DNA of 64,000 nucleotides from Oscillospiraceae bacterium (GCA_031261445.1 JAISJQ010000002.1:62001-126000), one strand, 5' to 3'. Shown: positions 27,630 through 39,863, numbered from the stretch's first letter. The notes: a model not told the origin generated them from the sequence alone. A program made the numbers and translations.

Positions 27630-27656
27630 TTAGCACTCGCAAGAGAAGAGTGCTAA
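27630..27656 (+). promoter_or_regulatory. CIRCE element (HrcA operator)
   Basis: TTAGCACTC-N9-GAGTGCTAA, perfect match. Confidence 0.97.
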
Positions 27657-27688
27657 AACCTATCAAAACACATGTAGGAGGTACAATC

Positions 27689-27973
27689 ATGACACTCAAA
27701 CCCCTCGCAGACCGTGTTGTGGTCAAGCTGGTGGAGGCCACGGAGACCACCGCGTCCGGGCTCATCATCGCCCCGTCCGCGCAAGAAAAGCCCCAGGTGG
27801 CCGAAGTCGTCGCCGTTGGCCCAGGTGGCCTAGTGGACGGCAAGGAAGTGACCATGTATGTCGCGCCCGGCCAGAAGGTCATCACCAGCAAGTATTCTGG
27901 CACAGAGGTCAAACTCGACGGCGAAGAGTACACCATCGTCAAGCAGGGCGACATTCTCGCAATCGTCGACTAG
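27689..27973 (+). CDS. groES: co-chaperonin GroES
   Basis: MTLKPLADRVVVKLVEATETTASGL ... GDILAIVD. Confidence 0.97.
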   Translation: MTLKPLADRVVVKLVEATETTASGLIIAPSAQEKPQVAEVVAVGPGGLVDGKEVTMYVAPGQKVITSKYSGTEVKLDGEEYTIVKQGDILAIVD

Positions 27974-27999
27974 GCACAGGCACGCTACGCGTGCAATGA

Positions 28000-29712
<1,713 letters not shown>

Positions 29713-29716
29713 TCTA

Positions 29717-29790
29717 GAAGGCAGAGAACAGAAGACAGAGGACAGAGTACACAACTCTGCCCTCTGTCTTCTGATTTCTGTCTTCTGTTA
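29717..29790. repeat. CAGAGGACAGAAG-type palindrome between convergent genes
   Basis: gaaggcagagaacagaagacagaggacagag ... ctctgccctctgtcttctgatttctgtcttctg. Confidence 0.8.
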
Positions 29791-31242
29791 CGCCAATGTA
29801 CCCAAAATATTGTAGCCGCCTTCAAAGGTGATCTCGTTGGCCAGACGGGCGGGTGTGCCGTCTGGCGCGGTGAGGGCAATGGCTAGGCGTGCGTTGGCCG
29901 GCACATCGGCAAACTTTAGGTTCAGCGCAAGCTTTTTGTTGGGTTGTAGCGCGGCGGGGTCACACAGTGTTTGCGCGGCCACTTCCTTGCCTGCCGCGTC
30001 CAGCAACACCAAGCGCGGCGCGTTCAGACCCAGCGGCGCGGCGAAGCCGTAGTTGCGCAAAGTCAGGCGCACGCCCAGCTGGTTGTTTTTCAGCGGCACG
30101 ACCTCGGCGTTTTCCACCACCAAATAGTAGCCCAAAGAATCGCGGATGTAGTCAAACCAGTTGCGCTCAATCGTAGTACCTGCGGCATCCTTGAACCAAG
30201 AGGGGTGCACGAGCAACTTGTTTTTCTGCAATTCTTTCGCCGTCACGGGCATTTCCTGCCAATATTGCATGGAGAGCTTGTCGTCGCCGTCTTCTTTATA
30301 GTTGTGCGTCATACTAAAAGACGTGAAGTGGTGTGTGCTCAGGCGGTTGGCCATGAAGAGTGGATCGATGTACGGGCTTTCGAGGAATTCCCCGTTGGCC
30401 GCGCCCCAAATTGATTCGCCGTCAATCAAGAGATTTGCGCTTTCCAACGTCATGCGTAGCCACCGCAAGGTCCAGATATTGTCCCCGGCCGTATTCCAAA
30501 AATGCAGGCGATCAATCAGAAAGTCATCGTGATACCCAATGCGGTTGTAGGCGCTCTGGTCAAACACAGAGATGTTTTCGGTCTTGTCGTAGCTATAGCG
30601 CACCTGCACCTGCATATCGCCGGGGGCGGCATCCAACAAGCCGTAGAGAATGGCTTTTTCATCGATGTTTTTGCTGAACTCCGAGGACCATTCGCCCCAA
30701 GGGCCCAGCAAGCCCGCCTGCAAAACGAGGATCTGCCCACGATGCTCGGCCAAGAATGGCTTGAGTTGCTCTAGGTGGCGCAGAATCCGCGCCTGCGTGG
30801 GCTCTTGCGACAGCGAGATTTCGTAGCTGCTGTCGTCCCAGATATAGGCAAAGCGCAGCACCGCGTGGATGCCCAAGGTTTCCAGTTCGTCAAAATAGCG
30901 GTTCATGTTGGCAAACGCGGTCTCGTCTAGGTCGCGATCCAGATAGTCGGTCAGGTAAAAATAGACCTGTGAGAGCATCGGCTTGTCGCTGGCATAGAGG
31001 TTATACTCCCTGTGTAGCGTCTCCAACGCGGGGGTATTCTCGCGCCAGAGCGCCAGACCCGTCGACACGTCCATGTTGACTTCCATGCGAAAGCCGCGAT
31101 TGGGGTTGTCCAGTAGCAAGGCGCTGTCCGCGCCGCTCAGAGGCGCGGGCGTCAGGTTTTGCACAGCGCTGCCGCCGATAATGCCCAGCAGAATACAAAT
31201 CCACGCGATGACCCCGTGGAACAAGCGGATGATGGTTTGCAT
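29788..31242 (-). CDS. DUF4874/DUF4832-type exported protein
   Basis: LLDNPNRGFRMEVN ... GLLGPWGEWSS ... GYHDDFL; signal-like N-terminus. Confidence 0.65.
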   Translation of the reverse strand: MQTIIRLFHGVIAWICILLGIIGGSAVQNLTPAPLSGADSALLLDNPNRGFRMEVNMDVSTGLALWRENTPALETLHREYNLYASDKPMLSQVYFYLTDYLDRDLDETAFANMNRYFDELETLGIHAVLRFAYIWDDSSYEISLSQEPTQARILRHLEQLKPFLAEHRGQILVLQAGLLGPWGEWSSEFSKNIDEKAILYGLLDAAPGDMQVQVRYSYDKTENISVFDQSAYNRIGYHDDFLIDRLHFWNTAGDNIWTLRWLRMTLESANLLIDGESIWGAANGEFLESPYIDPLFMANRLSTHHFTSFSMTHNYKEDGDDKLSMQYWQEMPVTAKELQKNKLLVHPSWFKDAAGTTIERNWFDYIRDSLGYYLVVENAEVVPLKNNQLGVRLTLRNYGFAAPLGLNAPRLVLLDAAGKEVAAQTLCDPAALQPNKKLALNLKFADVPANARLAIALTAPDGTPARLANEITFEGGYNILGTLA

Positions 31243-31669
31243 GATGGCGCTCCTTTTTGCCGCCGCCCAAAAGCGATCGGCGTATCTTTCTTCATTATAA
31301 CACAGTCGTGACGGGAAGTCAAGAAATGTGTATAACTTTAGCCTGAGCGAAAACCAGTAGGGGCGCGCGCCCGCTGTTGTAGAGAAATAAAGATTCAGGA
31401 TACAGGCATGAGGCCCGTAGGGGCGGCAACCTGCCGCCCGCTGTCTAAAATCAGAGCCTTGATTCAAATGAGCAGCGCTTTTAAGCCAGATATTTCATCA
31501 TAGCTTTGTGAGAATCAGCGGGCGCACGGGGGCGTGCGCCCCTACAAACAATTGTCCATTGTTCTTTGTACATTGTTCATTGCACAGCGTAGCTCCGCCC
31601 GTTTGCATTCAAGCCGAGAAAATGGTATACTATAGCCATGCAAAATCCTGTGCACACAAGGGGTGTCAC

Positions 31670-32806
31670 TTGAAAATCCTCATTGCCGCCGGGGGCACTG
31701 GCGGCCATATTAACCCGGCACTGGCGGCGGCGACGGCGTTGCGTTCGTTGCAAGCCGATGTGGAGATTCTGTTCGTGGGGGCACGGGGCAAGATGGAAGA
31801 GCGCCTTGTGCCGCAGGCCGGCTTTGCCCTGCGTCTGGTGGACTCCGCAGGGTTTTATCGCGCACTGACGCCCAAAGCCATGGCGCACAATGTGCAGTCC
31901 GCCGCGCTACTCCTCAAGAGCACGGGGCAGGTGCGCGGGATCCTCCACGAGTGGAAGCCGGACGTGGTGGCGGGCTTTGGCGGCTACGTGACGGGCGCGG
32001 TGTTGCGCGTGGCGCAAAGTCGCGGGATTCCGACGGTGATCCACGAACAAAACGCCTTCCCGGGCATCACCAACAAAGCGCTGGCGCGTCGCGCCGACGC
32101 GGTACTACTCACCAGCGAAAAAGCCGCGCAGTTTCTGCGCACGCGCGTCCAACCCCGCGTGACGGGATTGCCCGTGCGTGCGGAGCTGCCGGCGGCCAAT
32201 AAACAAGAGTCCCGCTTTATGTTGGGGCTGGACGATCGCCCGTTTTTGCTCAGCATGGGCGGCTCGCTGGGAGCGCAGCCCATCAACGAGGCCATGCTCG
32301 ATGTGGTGGCGGCGCACGCGAAGAGCGCCGACTGCCACATCATGCACGCGGCGGGCACAGAGACGGCGGCGCAGAGCTTCCGCGATGCCCTCGCGGCGCG
32401 GGGCGTGGAACTCTCGCACGCGCGGCACATCACCATTCGCCCCTATATCACGGACATGGCGCGTTGCCTCTCGGCGGCGGATCTGGTGGTCTGCCGCGCG
32501 GGCGCGAGCTCTCTGGCGGAATTTCAGGCCTGCGGCAAGCCGTCCATCCTCATCCCCAGCCCCTACGTGGCGGAGAATCACCAGTTCCACAACGCGCAAG
32601 CACTCGTGGAGCGCGGCGCGGCGCAGTTGATTGAAGAGAAGGACTTGGCGGACGATCGCCTGACGCGTAGCGTGAAGGCGTTGCTGTTTGATTCCGCGCG
32701 GCTGGCAGAAATGGGCGCGGCGGCCAAAGCCATGGCGCACCCAGGCGCGGCCGAGAGCATCGCAAAGGCGATTTTGGGGGTTGGGAATCTAGCATCTAGT
32801 CTCTAA
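31670..32806 (+). CDS. murG: UDP-GlcNAc:undecaprenyl-PP-MurNAc-pentapeptide GlcNAc transferase
   Basis: AAGGTGGHINPALA, VVAGFGGYVTGAVL, IHEQNAFPGITNK, SLAEFQACGKPSILIPSPYVAENHQ; TTG start assigned. Confidence 0.95.
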   Translation: MKILIAAGGTGGHINPALAAATALRSLQADVEILFVGARGKMEERLVPQAGFALRLVDSAGFYRALTPKAMAHNVQSAALLLKSTGQVRGILHEWKPDVVAGFGGYVTGAVLRVAQSRGIPTVIHEQNAFPGITNKALARRADAVLLTSEKAAQFLRTRVQPRVTGLPVRAELPAANKQESRFMLGLDDRPFLLSMGGSLGAQPINEAMLDVVAAHAKSADCHIMHAAGTETAAQSFRDALAARGVELSHARHITIRPYITDMARCLSAADLVVCRAGASSLAEFQACGKPSILIPSPYVAENHQFHNAQALVERGAAQLIEEKDLADDRLTRSVKALLFDSARLAEMGAAAKAMAHPGAAESIAKAILGVGNLASSL

Positions 32807-32898
32807 CATCTAGAATCTAGAATTGTTCACACGAAAACACTTGCAATTGTGCGCCATGTAAGGTATAATATAGCGCATATTGATTTGGAGGCAAGTGA

Positions 32899-33288
32899 AT
32901 GAACTTTATCCCTTTGGCTGAAACAGCCGGCTCAGGCTCGATGTGGCAGATGTTGCTGATTATGGGCGGCATGTTTGTCGTCATGTACTTTGTCATGATC
33001 CGTCCCCAGCGCAAACGCCAAAAAGAAGAAGAGGCCATGCGCAGCAACGTGGAGGTCGGCGACGAAATCACCACCATCGGCGGCATCATTGGCCGCGTTG
33101 TGACCGTGAAAGAAGACGTCATCATCGTGGAGACGGGCGCGGACCGCGCGAAAGTCAAGTTTGCGCGCTGGGCTGTGAGCGTCAACAACACCGCCAACGA
33201 GAAGCTCCAAAAAGAGCGCGAAGAGGCCAAGAGTGCGCGGGAAAAAGAGCTCCAAGAAAAAGCGGATGCCAAGAAAAAGCGCAAGTAA
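32899..33288 (+). CDS. yajC: preprotein translocase subunit YajC
   Basis: MFVVMYFVMIRPQRKRQKEEEAMRSNVEVGDEITTIGGIIGRV. Confidence 0.95.
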   Translation: MNFIPLAETAGSGSMWQMLLIMGGMFVVMYFVMIRPQRKRQKEEEAMRSNVEVGDEITTIGGIIGRVVTVKEDVIIVETGADRAKVKFARWAVSVNNTANEKLQKEREEAKSAREKELQEKADAKKKRK

Positions 33289-33349
33289 GACGACGTGCGC
33301 GAAACCCGGGCGATGCACCTTCGCCCCACCGTTGTGAACTGTAGAAACG

Positions 33350-33925
33350 ATGGAATATAGCGACTGGAATAGCTTGCAGGCGGCTTGCGCCGACTGCCAC
33401 AACTGCGCCCTGGGTGAGACCCGGGGTAAGTTGGTTTTCGGCACGGGGGCAACGGACGCGCGGGTGCTGTTTGTGGGCGAGGGGCCTGGCGCACGCGAAG
33501 ACGAGCTGGGCGAACCCTTTGTGGGACGTAGCGGTCAGCTGTTGGATCAATACTTGGCGGCCATTGGTTTGGACAGGCACACAAACGCCTACATCGCCAA
33601 CATGGTCAAGTGCCGCCCGCCCGGCAACCGCGACCCTCTCCCAGCGGAGCAGGATGCCTGTATCCCGTGGTTGCGGGCGCAGGTCAAGCTTTTGCGCCCG
33701 AAAGTCATCGTTTGCGTGGGACGCATCGCCGCGCAAAAGCTCATCCGCAAGGATTTCGCCGTCACGCGCGAGCACGGGCAGTTCATCCAAAAGGGCGCGT
33801 TCCTGATGATGGGCACGTACCACCCGGCGGCGCTATTGCGCAATCCCCGCCAAAAGCCGGAGGCATTGGCCGATTTTCTGGCTCTGCGGGACAGACTACA
33901 AGAAAACACAGGAGATGAGAGATGA
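33350..33925 (+). CDS. uracil-DNA glycosylase, family 4 type
   Basis: CHNCALGETRGKLVFGTGATDARVLFVGEGPGAREDELGEPFVGRSGQLLD ... GTYHPAALLRNP. Confidence 0.93.
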   Translation: MEYSDWNSLQAACADCHNCALGETRGKLVFGTGATDARVLFVGEGPGAREDELGEPFVGRSGQLLDQYLAAIGLDRHTNAYIANMVKCRPPGNRDPLPAEQDACIPWLRAQVKLLRPKVIVCVGRIAAQKLIRKDFAVTREHGQFIQKGAFLMMGTYHPAALLRNPRQKPEALADFLALRDRLQENTGDER

Positions 33926-34200
33926 AACGACAGGGCGGCGCGGTGCGCATCGTGGCAATCATTTTGGTGGCACTCATGGTGCTCTCTGCGGCGGCGGTGG
34001 CGCTCACGGTCTTCAGCGGCGGCGCGAGCGCGGCGCAGGTTTCGGTGTCCACAACCCCCATTCCCAACACAGGCTTTGCGGACGACTGGATGCTCTATCT
34101 CTTGGGCGGCGCGGTGCTTTTGGCCATCGGCTGTGTTGTTTTGCCGCGCGTCTTGAAAAAAAAGTTGCCGCAAGAGCTGGACGACGATGACGACTTCTAA
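33922..34200 (+). CDS. very small exported protein with sortase-signal-like C-terminus (IPNTG-TM-KKK)
   Basis: Signal-like N-terminus MKRQGGAVRIVAIILVALMVLSAAAVAL, then IPNTG + TM + PRVLKKK. Confidence 0.6.
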   Translation: MKRQGGAVRIVAIILVALMVLSAAAVALTVFSGGASAAQVSVSTTPIPNTGFADDWMLYLLGGAVLLAIGCVVLPRVLKKKLPQELDDDDDF

Positions 34201-35569
34201 CGCCATCATTGCGGCCATCGCCACGCCCCCGGCGGCGGGCGGCATCGGCATTGTGCGCGTGTCCGGCGCGGGGAGCATTGCGCTCACCGCGCGTGTTTTT
34301 GTGCCCCAAAGCGGGGCGGATTTGACGCAGTCGCCCGGCTATCGCGCCCACTTTGGGCATGTGCTCGACGCAGACGGCGCGGTGCTGGACGAGGCACTGT
34401 GCCTTGTGTTTCGCGCCCCGCATTCCTACACGGGCGAGGACGTGGCGGAACTGCACTGCCACGGGGGGCTGTACCTCGTCCAGCGCGTATTGCGGCGGAT
34501 TTTGGCGGCGGGGGCAGATCTGCCCGTGCGCGTGGCGGAAGCGGGCGAGTTCACCCGCCGCGCCATGCTGGGCGGGCGCATCTCTCTGGCGCAGGCGGAA
34601 GCGGTGGCGCTCCTCATCGGTGCGCAGAACGATGCCGCGCTCAAGGCCGCCAGCGGCGTGCTCGCGGGTGCGCTGGGGGAGAAGCTCAGTGCCGTGACGG
34701 AGCGCGTGGCCGCCGCCGCCGCGGACGTGGGCGCGTGGGTGGATTACCCCGACGAAGACCTCCCCGAGCCCAATGCCGACACCCTACTCGTCGCCCTGCG
34801 CCCAGCCATCGAGGCGCTGCAGGAGTTGCTGCGGGGCTACGACCAAGGCCGCATATTGTTTTCGGGCGCGGACACCGTAATCTGTGGCCGCCCCAACACG
34901 GGCAAGTCCACGCTGATGAACCGCCTGTGCGGCTTTGACCGCGCCATCGTCACCGACGCGCCCGGCACAACGCGGGACGTGCTGGAAGAGAGCGTGCGTT
35001 TGGGGGACATCCCCCTGCGCTTGGCGGATACGGCCGGACTGCGCGAGAGCGCGGACACCGTGGAGCAAATCGGCGTGGCGCGGGCGCGGGCACGCTTAGC
35101 GGCGGCGGATTTAGTGCTCTGCGTGCTCGATGGCTCTGCCACGCTCACGCAGGAAGACCACGCCCTGCTGGAAGACTGCGCAGACAAGCGCACCGTGCTG
35201 ATTCTAAACAAGTGCGACATCGGCGCTATGCCGCTGGACTTGTCCAGCTGGGGGCATCCCGTTGTGTCGCTGTCCGCCAAAACGGGCGCGGGGTTGGCGG
35301 AACTGCAAGCAGCCGTGGCACAGCGTTTGGGGACGGCGGATTTTGTCCCCGCCGACGCGGCACTCATCAGCGAACGCCAGCGTGCCGCGTGCGAAGAAGC
35401 ATTGCGGATTCTGCGCGAAGCCGAAGATGACCTGACGCGCGGCGTGACGCTTGATGCGGTCAGCGTGCTACTGGAGGATGCCTTGACCGCCCTGCTCACC
35501 CTGCGCGGACAAAACGCCACGGACGCGGTGACCGATGCGATCTTCTCGCGCTTTTGCGTGGGCAAATAA
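34187..35569 (+). CDS. mnmE: tRNA uridine-5-carboxymethylaminomethyl modification GTPase MnmE
   Basis: IIAAIATPPAAGGIGIVRVSG, GRPNTGKSTLMNRL, DAPGTTRDVLEE, C-terminal IFSRFCVGK. Confidence 0.96.
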   Translation: MTTSNAIIAAIATPPAAGGIGIVRVSGAGSIALTARVFVPQSGADLTQSPGYRAHFGHVLDADGAVLDEALCLVFRAPHSYTGEDVAELHCHGGLYLVQRVLRRILAAGADLPVRVAEAGEFTRRAMLGGRISLAQAEAVALLIGAQNDAALKAASGVLAGALGEKLSAVTERVAAAAADVGAWVDYPDEDLPEPNADTLLVALRPAIEALQELLRGYDQGRILFSGADTVICGRPNTGKSTLMNRLCGFDRAIVTDAPGTTRDVLEESVRLGDIPLRLADTAGLRESADTVEQIGVARARARLAAADLVLCVLDGSATLTQEDHALLEDCADKRTVLILNKCDIGAMPLDLSSWGHPVVSLSAKTGAGLAELQAAVAQRLGTADFVPADAALISERQRAACEEALRILREAEDDLTRGVTLDAVSVLLEDALTALLTLRGQNATDAVTDAIFSRFCVGK

Positions 35570-35585
35570 CACAGGAGAAAAACCC

Positions 35586-37811
35586 ATGTCCTACCAACAG
35601 GATGCTGACTATCCGCTGGACGAGCTGGCGGGCACGGTGGAGTCCATCACCTTCCGCAACGACGAGAACGGCTGGTCGGTGCTGGATTTGTCTTGCGAAG
35701 ACGACCTGCACACCGTGGTGGGCATTTTGCCCGACGTCCAGCCCGGCGAACAGCTCCTCCTGCGCGGGCGTTGGGATTCCCACGGCACATATGGGCCGCA
35801 GTTTCGCGCGGAGCTTTGTGAACAGGTTGTCCCGCGCACGGCGGCGCAGATGCTCAAATACCTGAGCGCGAAAACGGTCAAGGGCATCGGTCCGGCCACG
35901 GCGCGGCGGCTGGTGGAGCTCTATGGCGACAAAACCTTTGATATTCTGGAGAACCACCCCGAGCTTTTGGCCGAAGTGCGGGGCATGAGCGTCGAAAAAG
36001 CGCAGCTGGCGCACGAGGACTTCAAAAAGCAGTTCGCCCTGCGCACGGTGATGATTGCGCTGGAGCAAATTGGCATGACCAGCGCCGAATGCACCAAAGC
36101 CTACAAGGTTTTTGGCGTTCATGCGCCCAGCAAAGTGGCGAGCAACCCCTATGCGCTGTGCGAGTTGGGGATAGCCTTCGCGCGAGCGGAACAGATCAGC
36201 GGGCAGCTGCCCGAGCGCCCCGCGCCCGCACTACGCCTGCGGGCGGCGCTTGTGCACACGCTGCGCCGCGCCCAATATAGCGATGGGCACACCTGCCTGC
36301 CGCAGGCAGAACTCCTGCGGCTGTGTTGCGAGATGATCCAAGCGGACTGGGAGGACGTCCAGAGCACGTTGGCGGACATGGTCACGGACAACACCTTGCG
36401 CCGCGAAACATGGGACGAGACGGACTACATCTTTATGCCACCGATTCACAAGGCGGAGCAATCGGCCGCCACGCGCCTGCAGGTCTTTTTGGATTTCCCC
36501 CCCGCCGGGAGCGAGGCCCTCGACGAGGACATCGATGCGGTGGAGCGAGAGAGCGGCATTGTATATGGCGAGCTACAGCGGCTGGCCATCCGCACAGCGG
36601 CGGAAAAGGGGATGCTCATCCTCACGGGCGGCCCGGGCACGGGCAAGACCACGGCCATCCGTGGCATTTTACATTTGTTCAAGCGGCAGGGGCTAAATGT
36701 GGCACTGGCCGCGCCCACTGGCCGCGCCGCCAAACGCATGAGCGAGCTGGCCGGGCAGGAGGCGAAGACCCTCCACCGCCTGTTGGAGGCGCAGAAAACC
36801 GAGGATAACCGCCCGCCCGTATTTATGCGTAACGCCAAAAATCTGCTGGACTGTAGCGCACTGATTTTGGACGAGCTGAGCATGGTGGACGCGTATTTGT
36901 TCTCGGCGGTGCTTGATGCGCTGCCGCTCAGTTGCCGCCTGATACTGGTGGGCGACGCCGACCAGCTACCCGCCGTGGGCGCGGGCAATACGCTGGGCGA
37001 CCTCCTGCGGGCGGACGCGCTGCCGTCCGTGCGGCTGACGAAAGTCTACCGACAGGCCATGGCATCGCTGATTGTGGAAAATGCCCACCGCATCATCGAC
37101 GACCTGCCGCCCATTCTGGACGACGTGACGCGCGACTTTTTCTTCATGCCCAAAAGCACGCCCGCGCTGGTGCAACAGACGGTCTGCGAGCTGGTCAGTC
37201 AGCGACTGCCCAAAAGCTACGACCTAGACCCCATGACGCAGATCCAAGTGCTCTGCCCCAGCAAAATGGGCTTGGCGGGCACGGGGCAGATGAACGCCGC
37301 GTTGCAAAACGTCCTCAATCCCCCTAGCGATGACAAAAAAGAGCACACCCACGCCGGGCGCAGCTTCCGCACGGGGGACAAAGTGATGCAGATGAAAAAC
37401 GACTACGAGCTGCCGTGGCGGGACGAGTGGGACAAAGAGGGCAACGGCATCATGAACGGAGAGCTGGGCATCGTGCGGGAGATCCACCCCAAAGAGCAGA
37501 GTTTTATTGTGGACTTTGGGGGACTAACAACGATCTACCCGTTCAAAAAGCTGGAGAATCTGGACTTGGCCTACGCCGTCACCGTGCACAAAAGTCAGGG
37601 CAGCGAGTTTGAGGCTGTGGTGTTGCCTGTGCGCTCTGTGCCCTGGCCGCTGTCGTACCGCGCCCTGCTCTACACGGGTGTCACCCGCGCCAAACGCCTG
37701 TTTGTGGGCGTGGGCAGTGCGGAGGAATTTCAAAAAATGGCCGCCAACGTCCGCACAGGTGTGCGCTATAGTGGGCTGGCGAATTTTTTGAATCATAGTC
37801 AATCAACTTGA
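35586..37811 (+). CDS. recD2: ATP-dependent RecD2-like helicase
   Basis: LTGGPGTGKTTAIRGILHLF, LILDELSMVDAYL, VGDADQLPAVGAGN, VTVHKSQGSEFEAVVLP. Confidence 0.94.
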   Translation: MSYQQDADYPLDELAGTVESITFRNDENGWSVLDLSCEDDLHTVVGILPDVQPGEQLLLRGRWDSHGTYGPQFRAELCEQVVPRTAAQMLKYLSAKTVKGIGPATARRLVELYGDKTFDILENHPELLAEVRGMSVEKAQLAHEDFKKQFALRTVMIALEQIGMTSAECTKAYKVFGVHAPSKVASNPYALCELGIAFARAEQISGQLPERPAPALRLRAALVHTLRRAQYSDGHTCLPQAELLRLCCEMIQADWEDVQSTLADMVTDNTLRRETWDETDYIFMPPIHKAEQSAATRLQVFLDFPPAGSEALDEDIDAVERESGIVYGELQRLAIRTAAEKGMLILTGGPGTGKTTAIRGILHLFKRQGLNVALAAPTGRAAKRMSELAGQEAKTLHRLLEAQKTEDNRPPVFMRNAKNLLDCSALILDELSMVDAYLFSAVLDALPLSCRLILVGDADQLPAVGAGNTLGDLLRADALPSVRLTKVYRQAMASLIVENAHRIIDDLPPILDDVTRDFFFMPKSTPALVQQTVCELVSQRLPKSYDLDPMTQIQVLCPSKMGLAGTGQMNAALQNVLNPPSDDKKEHTHAGRSFRTGDKVMQMKNDYELPWRDEWDKEGNGIMNGELGIVREIHPKEQSFIVDFGGLTTIYPFKKLENLDLAYAVTVHKSQGSEFEAVVLPVRSVPWPLSYRALLYTGVTRAKRLFVGVGSAEEFQKMAANVRTGVRYSGLANFLNHSQST

Positions 37812-37878
37812 TAAATATCTTATGTGACCACTGATTCATTGTGTATTGTAGGGGCTTTTCTGTGCTCGCCCGCAGTCT

Positions 37879-37977
37879 AGATGTTAGATTCCTGCACTAA
37901 ACGTTTTTTGCGTTCTTTAAGAAGGAACGTGTGGATACATACTCTAGCGTCTAGCCTCTAACATCTAATGTCCAGAT
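37879..37977. repeat. TAGATGTTAGA-type composite palindromic element
   Basis: TAGATGTTAGATTCCTG-core hairpin-TCTAGCCTCTAACATCTAATG. Confidence 0.75.
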
Positions 37978-38065
37978 GCGGACGCGCGATGCACGCCCCT
38001 ACGGGTTGTTGGTGGAATCGGGTTAGGAGAGATAGAATCGACAAATTGAGCGGGGAGGAATAGCG

Positions 38066-38102
38066 CAAGCTTAAGCTTATTCTTAACCTTAAGCTTAAGC
38101 TC
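38066..38102. repeat. short 6-nt-periodic CTTAAG repeat, possible third family member
   Basis: caagcttaagcttattcttaaccttaagcttaagctc. Confidence 0.6.
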
Positions 38103-38369
38103 CATGTTGAGATAAACCATCACAGTCCGCCGCAATTTGTCCGCGTGTGTGAGGGCAGAAGACAGAGGGCAGCCTTGCGCCCGAGGCTCCGTCCTCTGGC
38201 CGCTGACCTCTGTCTTCTCAACCGCGGACGCGCGATGCGCGCCCCTACGAGTTGTTGCTTTTTATGGCAGGAAAATGACGATTTACGCGATTCTATTGGA
38301 TATAGTGCATAATAATTTCGTTTTTCTTGCAGTATTTTTAGACTGTTTTCATTACGATTATTAATAACG

Positions 38370-38457
38370 TTTAAGCTTTAAGGTTAACCTCAAGGTTAAA
38401 CTCAATATCAAACTTAAGGTTAAACTCAAGGTCAAGATTGAGATTAATCTTGTGGTT
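38370..38457. repeat. 6-nt-periodic degenerate repeat, copy 2
   Basis: 38388-38439 identical to 6736-6787 over 52 bp. Confidence 0.9.
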
Positions 38458-38685
38458 ATTTCTACTGATTTTCGCGGGCGTTTTGTAGAGATAAGGTTCG
38501 CCCCCCTACAATATACCACGGGCGGATGATATCCGCCCCTACATTTAGAGGACAGAAAACAGAAGGCAGAGGGCAGATGCTCCGTCCTCTGCTAGAACCA
38601 ACGGATTACCACGGGCGGCAGATTGCCGCCCCTACCCGCACACCTCACCGTCCCAGCATCTATTCACTATACCTTATTACCTAGC

Positions 38686-39162
38686 TTACACCTCAATCCG
38701 CAGCACGCGATGGGCGATGGCGCGGGTGTAGGTGGCCAGCGGGCGGAAGTCGTTGTCGTTGCTGTGCGCGGCAATGAGCACGTTGCTGGGGTCGGGATTC
38801 TCGCCCACGTGGACGATGAGCAGGCTGTGCCCCCAGTCATCGGGCTTGAAGCTCAGCTGAATCAAATCGCCCGGCTGCGCCTGCGCCAGGTCAATCACTT
38901 CGCCCCGCAGCCCCTTTGCTTTGCCGCGTGTTAAGTATTCGTACAGGTGCTGCACACTCGTCCACGCGGGTGCGCGGTCGTCGGCAGAGCGATAGTACCA
39001 GCCGTTGTCGCTGAACTCCTGTGGCGCACCGCCGGCCAAAAAGGCCTGCGAAACAAAGTTGGTGCAGTCGCCCCACGGTTCGGAAAAATCATAGTACTTC
39101 GGGTTGCGCCGATAGACCCACTCATGGGCATAGCGCACGGCAGCGTCGCGGTCATAGGCCAT
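38686..39162 (-). CDS. Amidase_6-like (putative amidase domain) protein
   Basis: YAHEWVYRRNPKYYDFSEPWGDCTNFVSQAFLAGG ... DDWGHSLLIV. Confidence 0.85.
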   Translation of the reverse strand: MAYDRDAAVRYAHEWVYRRNPKYYDFSEPWGDCTNFVSQAFLAGGAPQEFSDNGWYYRSADDRAPAWTSVQHLYEYLTRGKAKGLRGEVIDLAQAQPGDLIQLSFKPDDWGHSLLIVHVGENPDPSNVLIAAHSNDNDFRPLATYTRAIAHRVLRIEV

Positions 39163-39350
39163 GGTTTTCACCCCTTTGTCCCTAGGGTATGCCTTGGAGG
39201 GGTGGGGTGTGAGGATACAGGCGGGAGGGGGGCACAGCTCGCCCCTACAAATGGAGGCAATCAACGGTTTCGTTGAACAAGGTTGACAACCGTCCCCGCA
39301 TGTGTTAGACTATGGGCAGAGGCCGATGCTATGCGATAGGAGAAGTGCAC

Positions 39351-39863
39351 ATGAAAAGAAAAACCATCGCGATCATTGCCGCTCTGTTAGTGTTTGTGCT
39401 GGCGGTAACCGCTCTGATCGTTTATAATGATCCGCGAATTGTCGACACGGCGTCTTTGATAAGAACAGCAACGGAATTCCTCTCTGCGAATTATTCCGAA
39501 ACGCTGCTTGGCGAACATAGCACTGTATTTGATTTGCATGACGGGCAGTATTTTCTGTTTGATGCAAATTATTATCCTAGACTTGATTCCATAAATGCTC
39601 TTATTGAATCAAGTCCAGAGCATTCTCCTATCCGACCGATCGACCCTTCTGCTACTTCTACCTATGGTCTGTTAACCTACAAAAAAACTATCACAGGGAT
39701 AAAAGCAGAAGATGTTTTCTTTTTTCTTTATGAAAAAGAGCAGGAAGATGAAAAAATAATTAACGTCCGCGGGGTGGATAATTTTATAGTCGGCAGAATA
39801 AATGACGATAAAGTAAAACGAGTGGATTATTATTGCAACGATATCTTCGTCTCTTCTTTATAA
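39351..39863 (+). CDS. hypothetical exported protein, possibly frameshifted near its 3' end
   Basis: Signal-anchor N-terminus MKRKTIAIIAALLVFVLAVTALIVY; coding-like +1-frame continuation to 39981. Confidence 0.55.
   Translation: MKRKTIAIIAALLVFVLAVTALIVYNDPRIVDTASLIRTATEFLSANYSETLLGEHSTVFDLHDGQYFLFDANYYPRLDSINALIESSPEHSPIRPIDPSATSTYGLLTYKKTITGIKAEDVFFFLYEKEQEDEKIINVRGVDNFIVGRINDDKVKRVDYYCNDIFVSSL

Noticed and set aside
38041-38660. Possible CRISPR array (many short repeats close together)
   Set aside because: Repeats are different palindromic families at irregular spacing, with no constant repeat/variable spacer structure and no cas genes.
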